Made by a program: the position numbers and the translations under genes
Notes under the pieces: model-generated
What the model was told of the DNA's origin: nothing
Database searches by the model: none
Seen by the model: the letters and a program-made list of their open reading frames with translations, nothing else
Source of the DNA: CAYJBH01 sp964370825
GTDB lineage: Bacteria; Bacillota; Clostridia; Oscillospirales; Ruminococcaceae
Length of the DNA stretch: 64,000 bases
Assembly (NCBI GenBank): GCA_964370825.1
Contig: CAYJKY010000015.1
Coordinates: 1 to 64,000 of the forward strand
Direction: 5' to 3'
Part shown: piece by piece, positions 8,462-17,448 of the stretch
How positions within the stretch are numbered: position 1 is the stretch's first letter
Layout: the number at the start of each line of letters is the position of its first letter

Positions 8462-9694
8462 ATGAAAATAAATAAATTTGATCTGGTTATCTCGACAGTT
8501 ATCATAATACTGTCCACCGTTTTTTTTCTGATATTTGCTGAAAGTATAACCTATAGAACAGAGTATATAGGTGCTGATTATTATCCGTCAAAGGTAATCA
8601 CAATTTCAAAGGTGGAATCACAGGGAAATGTTTTGTCTGACGATGTAAGCTTAGGTGAAACTCTTGTAATAGAGTTTGTTGCTCGTATTTCCTCTGGCGA
8701 ATTTGAAGGGGACACCGTAACGGCGTTACAGTACCATGACAGCTATCTGTACGACTCAATACGACAGGTAGAGGTCGGTGACAATGTTTTACTGACCAAA
8801 ACAGCCACCGGGGATGTCATGGCCGACACCTGGGTTATGGCAAACTATAATAGAATAAACCTTATAATCGGTCTGATTGCAATCTTTTTGCTACTCGTCA
8901 TCTTTATCGGCAGAGGCAAGGGGGTTTCGGCAATAATTTCCCTCGCACTAACACTTGCGGCAATCTTTGTAGTTTATATACCTACAATTCTTGCAGGATA
9001 CAACATTTATTTGATAACCGGCGGTGTAACAATATATATCGTTATTATGAGCCTAATGTTGCTAAATGGATCGAACAGCAAAACCTACTGTGCAATTGCC
9101 GGAAACATCTTAGGTGTTGTTATAGCTGCAGGGCTATCCTTTGCCGCTAACAAAATTTTTATGATTACCGGTGTCGTAAGCCAGGAGCACATCTACCTCG
9201 CATACTTTGGTAAGGACATAGGGTTTAGTCTGCATGAAATAATCTGGAGTGGAATTGTGATAGGCGCTCTCGGTGCGATCATGGACGTTTCCATGTCGCT
9301 CTCCTCCTCCATGAAGGAGCTATCGGACACCATGGAAAATCCCACACGCCTTAAGCTGATTAAGAGTGGTTTAAACATAGGTCACGACATTATCGGAACT
9401 ATGATGAACACCCTTGTATTAGCCTATGTGGGATCCTCCCTCGTGATGATACTTTTGATAACCGTTTATAATGACGATCTTCTGACAATAATCAATTCCG
9501 AGCTGGTACTCGTTGAAATATTGCAGGCAGTTATCGGCAGTATCGGAATATTGCTTACAGTTCCATTTACTGTATTAGTATGCAGCTCGATATTTTATGG
9601 TAAAAAGAACAGGAAAGAACCGATAAAGGATGACTACCTTTTCGACATTATCCCACTAAATAAGCCGAATGAGTCTGATGAAGAAACGATATAA
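8462..9694 (+). CDS. YibE/F family polytopic membrane protein
   Basis: A 410-residue membrane protein. One N-terminal segment (about residues 7-27) is followed by an extracytoplasmic beta-rich domain (30-130), then seven segments from about 137 to 385, including LIIGLIAIFLLLVIFIG and IGILLTVPFTVLVCS. Conserved family features are GRGKG after the second segment, GAIMDVSMSLSSSM, and NIGHDIIGTMMNTLVLAY. The biochemical role of YibE/F proteins is not established; transport has been proposed. AAGGAC precedes the ATG. A lipoprotein gene follows 74 bases later on the same strand and may be co-transcribed. Confidence 0.85.
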   Translation: MKINKFDLVISTVIIILSTVFFLIFAESITYRTEYIGADYYPSKVITISKVESQGNVLSDDVSLGETLVIEFVARISSGEFEGDTVTALQYHDSYLYDSIRQVEVGDNVLLTKTATGDVMADTWVMANYNRINLIIGLIAIFLLLVIFIGRGKGVSAIISLALTLAAIFVVYIPTILAGYNIYLITGGVTIYIVIMSLMLLNGSNSKTYCAIAGNILGVVIAAGLSFAANKIFMITGVVSQEHIYLAYFGKDIGFSLHEIIWSGIVIGALGAIMDVSMSLSSSMKELSDTMENPTRLKLIKSGLNIGHDIIGTMMNTLVLAYVGSSLVMILLITVYNDDLLTIINSELVLVEILQAVIGSIGILLTVPFTVLVCSSIFYGKKNRKEPIKDDYLFDIIPLNKPNESDEETI

Positions 9695-9768
9695 TTTATT
9701 TTTATAACGACTATATTTAAAAATTAAGGCTATAATAATCTCAAAAGTATTACAAATGGAGTCGATAT

Positions 9769-10449
9769 ATGAAATTAATTAAATATTCGCTAATATTATC
9801 CCTCATTATTTTTTTGGTTAGTTGTACAAACGAGCAGTATATTGAAAGTATTACCAGCTCCTCACAGTCGGAGGAGGATGAATTTCCGACACCGGAGGAG
9901 AGCCTATCCGAGGCATTCACCGCACTGAAAAACGGTGAGTTTGATACCTTGGCATTATATATAGATGCTGAGCCATCATCCTTCGGTAGTTTTGATTTAA
10001 CATCATTTGAAGACTTTCAGCTTAACGGAAAAACTGCTGAGAGCATTGCAACCGATATAACCGTTAAACTCTATAAAATGCTTGATTTCACTGTTGTAGA
10101 TAGCATAACAACTAACGACACTGCAATCATTTCAGTAATCTTAACAACACCGGACGGCGAAAATCTTGTACAGGGTATGGTAGAGGATTTTGCTGTCAAC
10201 TACACAAAAAGTATGCTTTTCGGCGAGGTTGAGATGCAGGAAATAACTGCACAGTCCGTAGACTCTTTAATTGAAAAGTTGAGTTCCTCCGACATAGAAA
10301 CAATGGAAACTGAAACAGACATTAAGATGATTAAAGGCGAAGATCACTGGATTATAGTACCGGATGAAAAATTCTTTGATGATATCACCGGAGGCACGGT
10401 GACCGCATCAAAAGAATTAATGGATTTAGCTGAAAATTTTGTTCATTAA
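9769..10449 (+). CDS. Secreted lipoprotein with a DUF4878/DUF5105-like domain
   Basis: A 226-residue lipoprotein. The N-terminus has a short basic start, a hydrophobic stretch (LILSLIIFLV) and the lipobox LVSC, so Cys19 should be lipidated and the protein anchored to the outer face of the membrane. A low-complexity acidic linker (residues 30-48) leads to a small alpha-plus-beta domain of the NTF2-like type seen in many clostridial lipoproteins. No catalytic residues are evident. TGGAG lies upstream of the ATG. A TATAAT at 9731-9736 has no good -35, so it may depend on the promoter of the YibE/F gene. The exact role is unknown. Confidence 0.8.
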   Translation: MKLIKYSLILSLIIFLVSCTNEQYIESITSSSQSEEDEFPTPEESLSEAFTALKNGEFDTLALYIDAEPSSFGSFDLTSFEDFQLNGKTAESIATDITVKLYKMLDFTVVDSITTNDTAIISVILTTPDGENLVQGMVEDFAVNYTKSMLFGEVEMQEITAQSVDSLIEKLSSSDIETMETETDIKMIKGEDHWIIVPDEKFFDDITGGTVTASKELMDLAENFVH

Positions 10450-10585
10450 AAATATTTAGTGATTATAAACAACATATTGCCATATTATTTGGTTGTTATT
10501 TCTGAAAAAATAAATGATTTACTATTAAGTTTTTTCAATATGCTGCCGATATTATTTTTAAGATACAAAACACATAGGTGTTGAT

Positions 10586-11239
10586 ATGGTACATCTTAAT
10601 TTTGTTGGCGGTTCACTGCATAATCACATAAAACAACTGGAGCTTACACAGAAGTTCGAGCTAAAAAAACAGGAAGGGACCCTAATAAGCGGCCTTGAAG
10701 AGCTGAGCGAAAGGCAAAAGGAAATAAAAGAACTGGAGCGTCAGGCTGCGGATATCAGAAAAAGCAACAAGATTGCTGCTATCGATTCAAAGCTGAAGGC
10801 TGGTGGTGTCCCCACCGAGGATGAGCTAAAATATCTTCGGGCAAACAACCATGAACTCTATAGCAAAGCTGTAGAGGTTATTGAGGAGCGGCGTGCCTAT
10901 AAAAAATCGTTACAGCGTGCAAACACAAAGGATGAAGTTTCTCGCATAAACAGTCTAAAGTTACAGCAGTTTTCCACGGAGTTAAAAGCTGTGGACGGCG
11001 ATATGGAAAAAACCGAACAGATAGGTCGACGATTTATGGGGGTAATGGCTGAGCATACCTCGTTTATTTCTTCAAAAAGGTTTGACGAACTTCCTACCGA
11101 CGATGAATATTACGAAGGCAAAAGAAAACCGACCTCTGCAATTGCAGACAAGGATAATCTTCCAAATATTATATTTACCGAGATTAGCCGTATTTTAAAT
11201 GAAGGTGCAGAGATTCACGCTGTAGAGATAACGGTTTAA
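10586..11239 (+). CDS. Uncharacterised coiled-coil protein, 217 residues
   Basis: I do not recognise this protein. It is soluble, highly charged and mostly helical. A likely coiled coil runs from about residue 15 to 65 (EELSERQKEIKELERQAADI), followed by charged helices to about 150. The last 50 residues (LPNIIFTEISRILNEGAEIHAVEITV) may form a small mixed domain. There are no cysteines or membrane segments. The start is supported by AGGTG 6 bases upstream. It is bounded by a lipoprotein gene and the convergent recQ, with an inverted repeat overlapping the recQ stop. Confidence 0.68.
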   Translation: MVHLNFVGGSLHNHIKQLELTQKFELKKQEGTLISGLEELSERQKEIKELERQAADIRKSNKIAAIDSKLKAGGVPTEDELKYLRANNHELYSKAVEVIEERRAYKKSLQRANTKDEVSRINSLKLQQFSTELKAVDGDMEKTEQIGRRFMGVMAEHTSFISSKRFDELPTDDEYYEGKRKPTSAIADKDNLPNIIFTEISRILNEGAEIHAVEITV

Positions 11240-11262
11240 CCATTTCTATTAAATGTTATCAA

Positions 11263-11302
11263 AATGAGGGACATAGACGATTTATCGTCATAGTCCCTCA
11301 TT
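11263..11302. terminator. Putative terminator hairpin between converging genes
   Basis: AATGAGGGAC (11263-11272) pairs with GTCCCTCATT (11293-11302). Inside it, after a 3x3 internal loop, GACGA pairs with TCGTC around a TTTA loop. It follows the 10586-11239 gene and covers the last codons of recQ. No long T-tract follows on either side, so termination is likely but not certain. Confidence 0.5.
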
Positions 11303-13126
11303 ACTCATATAATTACGTATTTCCTCAAGGAATGCCCCGGAATATCGTTTTAATTTTTCCTCGCCAACGCCGGATACCTGCAAAAAATCCAACTCGTTTT
11401 GAGGCAATTTTGCACTCATATCTATGAGCGTTTTGTCGGTAAATATTACAAATGCAGGCACATTGTGTGCGGTGGCAAGCTTAAATCTTACTGACTTTAA
11501 TCTCTCGAATAGCGCCTGTTTGTCCTTTGGCAGAACATCCACAACCTCGGATTTCGTCTTTTTCCCGGTCAATAGTACACGCTCTTTTACAATTTTCATG
11601 GCTACAACGTCGCCATGTGATAAAACCTCATCGGCAGATTGTGAAAGCCTTAAAACGGGATATTCGTCATCGGTCTTTACTATGTAACCTTCTGCCAAAA
11701 GATGCCTTATTATGCTATGCAGAACCGTCGCAGAACGCTTGCTAACACCATAGGTCGGTAGCATGTCTAACCCTAACCTTAAAAGTCTTTCATTTTTTGA
11801 ACCACGCAACACATCTATAATAAAGGTGGCGCCATATCGCTCCCCCACCCTTTTTATGCAGGACAAAATCTGCTTAGCATCTATGGTGACATCCTCGGTT
11901 TCAAAGTTAGTGTCACAGCTACCGCATGTTCCACAGTATGACGGAGGTTTTTCACCAAAATATCGAAGTATATAACCTCTCAGGCATTCGGTAGTAGTTG
12001 AGTAAAAGGTCATTTCTTTTAGACGGCTTAAAGCTGTTTCCTTAACAATACGCTCCGTCTCCTCATCCGGAAAGGTCTTATCCTTATCATTTTTTATCAT
12101 CCATTCGTTTGTTCTAACGTCCTGACCACTGTAAAGCAACAGACATTTTGCGTTACTGCCGTCTCGCCCGGCTCTGCCTGCCTCCTGATAGTAGCTCTCT
12201 AAATCCTTAGGCATATTGTAATGGATAACAAAGCTAACATTAGATTTATCTATCCCCATTCCGAATGCATTTGTGGCTACCATATATACAACCCTGTCGT
12301 ACAAAAAGTCGTTTTGATTATTGTGACGTTCATCATCGGACAGCCCTGCATGATATCTGGTTGCTGAAAAGCCCCTGTCGTTTAGTCTTATACAGAGTTC
12401 CTCAACATTTTTTCTCGTGGAACAGTAGATAATCCCACATTTGTTTGAATTTTCTTTAATAAATCTTTCTACTGCCGAATATTTATCTCTCGGTGTTTCC
12501 ACCTGAAAATACAGATTTTCTCGATTAAATCCGGTGACAAAACTTTTTGGTTCGTTAAGTCTTAAAAGCTCCACTATATCCTGTTGAACCTTTTTCGTTG
12601 CGGTTGCCGTAAAGGCAGATACCGGTGGACGCTTTTGCAGACGATTAACAAATTCAGGTATGTCTCTGTAGCTCGGGCGAAAGTCCTGTCCCCACTGAGA
12701 AATACAGTGTGCCTCATCCACCGTGAGCATAGAAATTTCGGTCTGCTCTGCAAAGGATAGAAAGTATCCGGTCAACAGCCTCTCCGGCGCCACATAGATA
12801 ATTTTATATTTCCCGTTTTTTGCAAAATACATCGCCTTTTCAATTTGAGTCGGGGTTAAGGAGGAGTTTATATACGCTGCCGGAATCCCCGCCTCAATAA
12901 GGCTTTGCACCTGATCTTTCATTAAGGATATCAGTGGCGAAATAACTAAGGCAATACCGGGCTTTACCATTGCCGGTATCTGGTAGCATATCGATTTGCC
13001 GGCACCTGTTGGCATCACACCAAGCAGGTCACGGTTATTAAGTATCTCGGTAATGATATCCTCCTGCCCTTCTCTAAAGCTATCATAACCAAAATATTTA
13101 TTAAGTATTCCAATCGGTGTTAGCAT
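11288..13126 (-). CDS. recQ: ATP-dependent DNA helicase RecQ
   Basis: A 612-residue 3'-5' helicase for recombination and fork repair. The helicase core has Walker A GAGKSICYQ, Walker B DEAHC and motif III FTATAT, then the second RecA domain with motif VI QEAGRAGRDG. The RecQ zinc site follows with cysteines in CLRGY and CGTCGSCD. A winged-helix region lies at about residues 410-500, and the HRDC domain (about 530-605, LFERLKSVRFKLA) closes the protein. All domains of a full RecQ are present. It starts inside the end of the GNAT gene (7-base overlap), so the two are probably translated from one message. Confidence 0.95.
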   Translation of the reverse strand: MLTPIGILNKYFGYDSFREGQEDIITEILNNRDLLGVMPTGAGKSICYQIPAMVKPGIALVISPLISLMKDQVQSLIEAGIPAAYINSSLTPTQIEKAMYFAKNGKYKIIYVAPERLLTGYFLSFAEQTEISMLTVDEAHCISQWGQDFRPSYRDIPEFVNRLQKRPPVSAFTATATKKVQQDIVELLRLNEPKSFVTGFNRENLYFQVETPRDKYSAVERFIKENSNKCGIIYCSTRKNVEELCIRLNDRGFSATRYHAGLSDDERHNNQNDFLYDRVVYMVATNAFGMGIDKSNVSFVIHYNMPKDLESYYQEAGRAGRDGSNAKCLLLYSGQDVRTNEWMIKNDKDKTFPDEETERIVKETALSRLKEMTFYSTTTECLRGYILRYFGEKPPSYCGTCGSCDTNFETEDVTIDAKQILSCIKRVGERYGATFIIDVLRGSKNERLLRLGLDMLPTYGVSKRSATVLHSIIRHLLAEGYIVKTDDEYPVLRLSQSADEVLSHGDVVAMKIVKERVLLTGKKTKSEVVDVLPKDKQALFERLKSVRFKLATAHNVPAFVIFTDKTLIDMSAKLPQNELDFLQVSGVGEEKLKRYSGAFLEEIRNYMSNEGL

Positions 13127-14271
13127 ACATCAACCGACGAGATATAAAGCGGTAAAGGGAACCAACCTTTTGCAAAGTCAGGCAGTGCATTCAATTCTCC
13201 ATTAAGGTTAGACTGAGCCGAAAAAAGCTGTCGCATTGCCTCAAATTCGCACAGTTCAACAGTGGGCTGTTTTTGACTCTTGGTAACAGTTGTAACACCT
13301 TTTTCAAGGGTTATATCCAAAATATTTTCTCCGATTTTCACCACTACAGTACCGTCTGCAAGAGGCGTATATCCTGCCTTTAACTCCAAAAACGCCGCAA
13401 TTATTTTTTCATATTTTATCGGCATAAAGCAGTGGTTATTTACCGCTTTAAAATCCTCACAAATTTTTGATAGCTCGCCAACGAGTTGTTGCTGTGTTGG
13501 GTTAAGGCTAATATCAACCTGCTTTTGCCTGGTAACCAATAAGTATTCCTTAATAAAGGACGCGGTTAACGTGGTATCTGTCAGCGCCATCTCGGAGATG
13601 CCGTTACCCTTTCTGCAAATATATCCTTTGAACGCGCCTGAAAGATAGAGAGCATATATCTCACCCTTCCAAGATGACATAATATCATAAAAATATTGAT
13701 TGTTCCCTGCCCGTTCACCGACAATTCGTAATTCTGCCGACAACTCTCGTATTTTGTTGAGCATCTCTACATCATTACTTTTCACCTTTTTAACCTCGAC
13801 ACCATTAACGGTGATAAGATCGACGCGATGGCGAAGGTTTGTTTCTGTTAGGCTGTATATATATTCTATTCCACCCGGAGTAAACCCATAATACTCATAC
13901 CGCTGACGCTGCCCGTCGAGCTCTGCGATGTCGCAGCTGTTTTTAATTTCATCGACTGCCATCGCCATCAATTTTTTCATATATCCGTTACCACGATCAT
14001 ACGGATGTACCGACACGGTACCGATACCACCTACCGTCAGCCGATGATTTCCCACCTTGATGTTGAATTTATCCAAAAGTACCATAGCCTTGATTTTCCC
14101 GTCCTCTTTGCACAAAAAATGCCTTTCGGAAAAATCATATCTATCAGAATATAGTTTTGGCAACAATGCTTTAAAATCTGTAGGTGCATGAGCAACACTA
14201 AATACAAGATTGCCGAAGTCGACAATATCATTTTTGTCTGATTTTGTTCCTATACAATAAGTTACAGACAT
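13120..14271 (-). CDS. GNAT acetyltransferase, Eis-like with sterol-carrier-type C-terminus
   Basis: A protein of 383 residues with the layout of Eis-type acetyltransferases. An N-terminal GNAT domain is followed by a second degenerate GNAT domain and a C-terminal sterol-carrier-like domain (about residues 285-375, GYTPLADGTVVVKIGENI). The acetyl-CoA loop is visible as VSVHPYDRGNGYMKKL. The start at 14271 (MSVTYCIGTK) is chosen because AAAGGAAC lies 9 bases upstream; the extra 15 codons to 14316 have no support. The acceptor could be an amine or a protein lysine. Eis relatives acetylate aminoglycosides in mycobacteria, but that cannot be assumed here. It is co-transcribed with recQ. Confidence 0.82.
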   Translation of the reverse strand: MSVTYCIGTKSDKNDIVDFGNLVFSVAHAPTDFKALLPKLYSDRYDFSERHFLCKEDGKIKAMVLLDKFNIKVGNHRLTVGGIGTVSVHPYDRGNGYMKKLMAMAVDEIKNSCDIAELDGQRQRYEYYGFTPGGIEYIYSLTETNLRHRVDLITVNGVEVKKVKSNDVEMLNKIRELSAELRIVGERAGNNQYFYDIMSSWKGEIYALYLSGAFKGYICRKGNGISEMALTDTTLTASFIKEYLLVTRQKQVDISLNPTQQQLVGELSKICEDFKAVNNHCFMPIKYEKIIAAFLELKAGYTPLADGTVVVKIGENILDITLEKGVTTVTKSQKQPTVELCEFEAMRQLFSAQSNLNGELNALPDFAKGWFPLPLYISSVDVC

Positions 14272-14348
14272 ATTAACAGTTCCTTTCATTTTTATTATAT
14301 AACTCGGCATACTCACATCAATAATTAAAGGATAAGTATGGTTGTCTA

Positions 14349-14383
14349 AAAACCCTTTCCGAAATTAATTCGAAAAGGGTTTT
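14349..14383 (-). terminator. Rho-independent terminator of the Gfo/Idh-ThuA operon
   Basis: A 15-base stem with one mismatch (14349-14363 against 14369-14383) around a 5-base loop. On the minus strand it ends in GGGTTTTTAG. It lies 8 bases beyond the stop of the gene at 14391 and separates this operon from the GNAT-recQ unit. Confidence 0.8.
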
Positions 14384-14390
14384 ATATTAA

Positions 14391-15497
14391 TTAATCTAAA
14401 ATTCCGGTCATTGGATTGTTCTTCATTGCCTCGTGCGGTGTATAGCTTGTTGTCATGGGAAGATAAGCTTGTTTTTCGGAGCTCTTATCAAAGGAAGTTA
14501 TTACCTCAAGAACATGAAGCGTCTGCTTGTAGTCGGCACGTGCAGTGCGACCATCTTTAAGCGCTTTCGCCATGTCGGCAAGTCCGAGACCACGTGAATT
14601 TTCCTTGTAATCAAACATTAACGGCATGGATTTATACTCGCCATCCTCAGGCCTAAACAGCATCACATCACCGCCGAAATTATTTGGGTCTGGCACAATA
14701 AGTGTCCCCTTGCTACCATATATTTCAAAACGTGCCTGTGAATTGTAATGTACATCAAATGTCGTGAATATAGTACCCAATGCGCCGTTGTCAAAGTGAA
14801 TCATTCCGGTTACATAGGTAGAAACATCAACATCAACAACCTCTCCATATTTGGGATCACTTGTGATTATTCGCTGGTCAAAGGACTTTTTTGTAACTCC
14901 GGTAATACCCTTTACTCCGCCGATAAGGTTGACGAGTGCGGTTACGTAGTAGGGACCCATATCCATCATAGGTCCACCACCGAACTTGTAGTAAAACTCG
15001 GGATCCGGATGCCATGTCTCATGTCCGTGACAAATCATAAAACAGGCACTTCCTACTATATCGCCAATCATACCATCATCAATGATTTTTTTACAGGTCT
15101 GAATTCCGGCACCCAAAAAAGTATCCGGTGCTCCACCGAGCATCAGTCCCTTTTTTTCTGCAAGAGCAACAAGTTTTTCACCCTCTTCAAAGGTCGCACC
15201 GAGTGGCTTTTCGGAATATACATGCTTTCCTGCCTCAAGTGCAGCTGAGGTCACATCAAAATGCTCATACGGGCGGGTAAGGTTTAATACGATATCCACC
15301 TCCGGGTCACTAAAAGCATCATGCATGGTGTCATAAATTTTGGGGATATTATATTCCTCTTTCGCCTTTTCGGCGCGCTCTCTGACAAGGTCACAAACGC
15401 CAATAAGCTCTATTTCTCTAAACATTTCTGTGATGTTTTTTAGGTATATTCCGCTGATGGAGCCAACTCCTATCATTGCAATTTTTACGGTATTCAA
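14391..15497 (-). CDS. Gfo/Idh/MocA family oxidoreductase (second in operon)
   Basis: A 368-residue NAD(P)-dependent sugar or polyol oxidoreductase. The N-terminal Rossmann domain has GVGSISGIYL (residues 9-18) and the family motif EKPLGATFEEG near residues 95-105. The C-terminal alpha/beta domain carries GGGPMMDMGPYYVTAL, the usual substrate-side helix. It is the last gene of the 17316-14391 operon, 14 bases after the ThuA gene, and is followed by a terminator. The family covers inositol, glucose-fructose and 3-keto-sugar enzymes; two other members lie nearby, so an oxidation/reduction relay on one carbohydrate is plausible but not shown. Confidence 0.87.
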   Translation of the reverse strand: MNTVKIAMIGVGSISGIYLKNITEMFREIELIGVCDLVRERAEKAKEEYNIPKIYDTMHDAFSDPEVDIVLNLTRPYEHFDVTSAALEAGKHVYSEKPLGATFEEGEKLVALAEKKGLMLGGAPDTFLGAGIQTCKKIIDDGMIGDIVGSACFMICHGHETWHPDPEFYYKFGGGPMMDMGPYYVTALVNLIGGVKGITGVTKKSFDQRIITSDPKYGEVVDVDVSTYVTGMIHFDNGALGTIFTTFDVHYNSQARFEIYGSKGTLIVPDPNNFGGDVMLFRPEDGEYKSMPLMFDYKENSRGLGLADMAKALKDGRTARADYKQTLHVLEVITSFDKSSEKQAYLPMTTSYTPHEAMKNNPMTGILD

Positions 15498-15511
15498 TTT
15501 TATATCTCCAA

Positions 15512-16243
15512 TTAATACATTTTAGCTGAGTTCTCAAACCTATCGGTGGTAAGGTTGTTTACCACTGCATACTCTTTTCCCTGTGCCGACCATAACATTC
15601 CGCGTTCCATGATAGTCTGTGCATTTGGCGATTTGTCGAACACGTCATCATGATGACCGAGTGAGGTGTAAAAAATTCTGCCGTTGCCCCAATATTTTGT
15701 CCATGCTACCGGCATGTCGACCGGCTTATTAGAAATATGGAAATAACTCACTGCCGGAAACCGTGTTGTCGCAAGCACCTCGATTGCCGGATCGATATGA
15801 AGGTAGTAATGCTCACTACAGACCGGAAAATCATCAAGCCCTTCGATTATTGGGCTGGAGCCTTTGCAGATATTAACGGTATAGTCAATATTATCACCGC
15901 CGGGATGACTGACCCATTGCCCTCCTGTCATAAACTGCCATTCTACATCGTTACGGAAGGAATCGCACATACCACCATGACAACCGGCAAGCCCCACGCC
16001 TGTTCCGACTGCCTTTGCAATATTTTCCCTAACCTCCTGGGGTATTTCTCCCATGGTCCAGCAGGCGACAATCAGATCAAGGCCTGCGAGCATCTCATAG
16101 TCAAGACAGATTTCAAGGTTGTCACTAATTGTACAGCTGTACCCATGCTTTTCCATCAATCTCGCAAAACGAGCCGAGGTCAGGGTGGGTTCGTGACCGT
16201 CCCACCCTCCCTGTAAAAGTAAAACCTTTTTTTCGGTAGACAT
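15512..16243 (-). CDS. ThuA-domain protein (trehalose-utilisation type)
   Basis: A 243-residue protein of the class I glutamine-amidotransferase-like fold as in ThuA. It starts VLLLQGGWDGHEP, then shows VACWTMGEI, GVGLAGCHGGMCDSF and, at the end, FYTSLGHHDDVF, all characteristic of the family. It has no signal peptide, so it is probably cytoplasmic. ThuA proteins take part in disaccharide catabolism together with Gfo/Idh/MocA oxidoreductases, and here it sits between two of them with gaps of 14 bases on each side, which strongly suggests a shared pathway. The precise reaction is not settled for the family. Confidence 0.88.
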   Translation of the reverse strand: MSTEKKVLLLQGGWDGHEPTLTSARFARLMEKHGYSCTISDNLEICLDYEMLAGLDLIVACWTMGEIPQEVRENIAKAVGTGVGLAGCHGGMCDSFRNDVEWQFMTGGQWVSHPGGDNIDYTVNICKGSSPIIEGLDDFPVCSEHYYLHIDPAIEVLATTRFPAVSYFHISNKPVDMPVAWTKYWGNGRIFYTSLGHHDDVFDKSPNAQTIMERGMLWSAQGKEYAVVNNLTTDRFENSAKMY

Positions 16244-16257
16244 ATATGATATCCCTT

Positions 16258-17316
16258 TTATAGTTTACAGCTTATTGCGCACTTGCGCTCTTCAGCCTCA
16301 AAGGCTAAATCGATTATCTTCATAACCCTTAATGCCTGCTCTGGAGTTACAAGAAGCTCTGCCTTATTGTCGATAACGTCAACAATGTTTTTGTAGTAAT
16401 CGCCCCAATCGGTAGCAACATCCGGAAGCTCGGTCTCTATTACAGTCTCCTGTGGACGAGGAGCCATTGTTCTGGTTGGACCTGCCTCGGTATATACAAT
16501 TACATCGTCCCACTCAAGCTCGGAATCAAGCTTCTTTTGGAACATGGCACCTTTGCAGGACCAATCCTCGATAACTGCGGTTCCGTTATCACAGGAAACA
16601 TGCCAACGCGGATGGTTAACGAAACAGTTTGTTGCCATCTCTAACATGCCGGAAACACCGTTTTCGAAACGTATATAAATCTTAATGTTATCGTCGACTC
16701 CCGGAGTGCAGATAGACATTAGGTGTGCACCGATTTCCACTACAGGGCTATCGATTAAATGCACCATCTGATCAATAAGATGTACACCCCAGTCAAGTAG
16801 CATTCCGCCGCCATTCTCTTTAAATCCACGCCATCCGTGCATAGCACCTCTCGAACCCTGAACGCGACTCTCGATGAAGTAGGGTTCGCCTATCATTTTA
16901 TCAGCCAGCACCTTTTTGATTATACAGTAATCTTTATCCCACCTTCTGTTCTGATGGATAGAGAATAACATTCCGGTCTCCTTAGCAACAGCAATTATCT
17001 CCTCAAGCTCAGGAGCATTCATTGTTACCGGCTTTTCGCAAACAACATTTTTGCCTGCCTTTAAGCATTTTATTGCAAGATCCTTATGGAAATTGTTTGG
17101 GGTTGCAATGGTTATAAGGTCAACCTCTTTATCATTTAAAATCTCTTCGACCGAATTATATATATGTAGCCCAAGCTCATTTTTTGCAGTTTCGATGGCT
17201 TCATCTCTTACATCATATGCGCCCTTTACGGTTATCTCATCAATGTTTTCGGTTACCTTTTTACAGTGCCATGTGCCCATTCCGCCTATGCCAATAATTG
17301 CCATTGTGTGTTTCAT
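16258..17316 (-). CDS. Gfo/Idh/MocA family oxidoreductase (first in operon)
   Basis: A 352-residue NAD(P)-linked oxidoreductase. The nucleotide site is AIIGIGGMGTWH (residues 6-17), the conserved EKPVTMNAPE motif is near residue 94, and GGGMLLDWGVHLIDQ near 165-185 holds the catalytic-side His. AAGGAGC lies 6 bases before the ATG. It leads the operon with the ThuA protein and a second Gfo/Idh enzyme. The upstream gap is shared with a divergent AraC regulator and contains 15-bp direct repeats placed where an AraC protein would activate this operon. Confidence 0.88.
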   Translation of the reverse strand: MKHTMAIIGIGGMGTWHCKKVTENIDEITVKGAYDVRDEAIETAKNELGLHIYNSVEEILNDKEVDLITIATPNNFHKDLAIKCLKAGKNVVCEKPVTMNAPELEEIIAVAKETGMLFSIHQNRRWDKDYCIIKKVLADKMIGEPYFIESRVQGSRGAMHGWRGFKENGGGMLLDWGVHLIDQMVHLIDSPVVEIGAHLMSICTPGVDDNIKIYIRFENGVSGMLEMATNCFVNHPRWHVSCDNGTAVIEDWSCKGAMFQKKLDSELEWDDVIVYTEAGPTRTMAPRPQETVIETELPDVATDWGDYYKNIVDVIDNKAELLVTPEQALRVMKIIDLAFEAEERKCAISCKL

Positions 17317-17360
17317 ATTTAAGCTCCTTAAAAAAAATTATATTACTTTAATCGTAACAC

Positions 17361-17389
17361 TTGAATAATAGCATATTTTGTTGTATAAT
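17361..17389 (+). promoter_or_regulatory. Sigma-A promoter of the araC-type gene
   Basis: TTGAAT (17361-17366), 17 bases, TATAAT (17384-17389). The transcript should start near 17396. The -10 hexamer overlaps the first of two direct repeats, so the regulator could repress its own gene. Confidence 0.7.
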
Positions 17390-17420
17390 TTCATATCATA
17401 ATAGGATAATTTTATATCAT
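17385..17420. repeat. Two 15-bp direct repeats, candidate AraC-family operator
   Basis: ATAATTTCATATCAT at 17385-17399 and ATAATTTTATATCAT at 17406-17420 differ in one base and are 21 bp apart centre to centre, two helical turns, on the same face of the DNA. That is the usual form of an AraC-family binding site. The repeats lie between the divergent araC-type gene and the Gfo/Idh operon. A minus-strand TATTAT (17370-17365) lies 15 bp beyond the nearer repeat, which would place that repeat over the -35 region of the operon. Confidence 0.65.
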
Positions 17421-17448
17421 ATATTGTGGTTTTTTATTAGGAGCAGCT

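Noticed and set aside
14748..15248. 166-codon plus-strand open frame
   Set aside because: It lies antisense inside a well-supported Gfo/Idh gene, has no ribosome site and no family resemblance.
15737..16216. 159-codon plus-strand open frame
   Set aside because: Antisense to the ThuA gene. The length is explained by the codon bias of the opposite strand.
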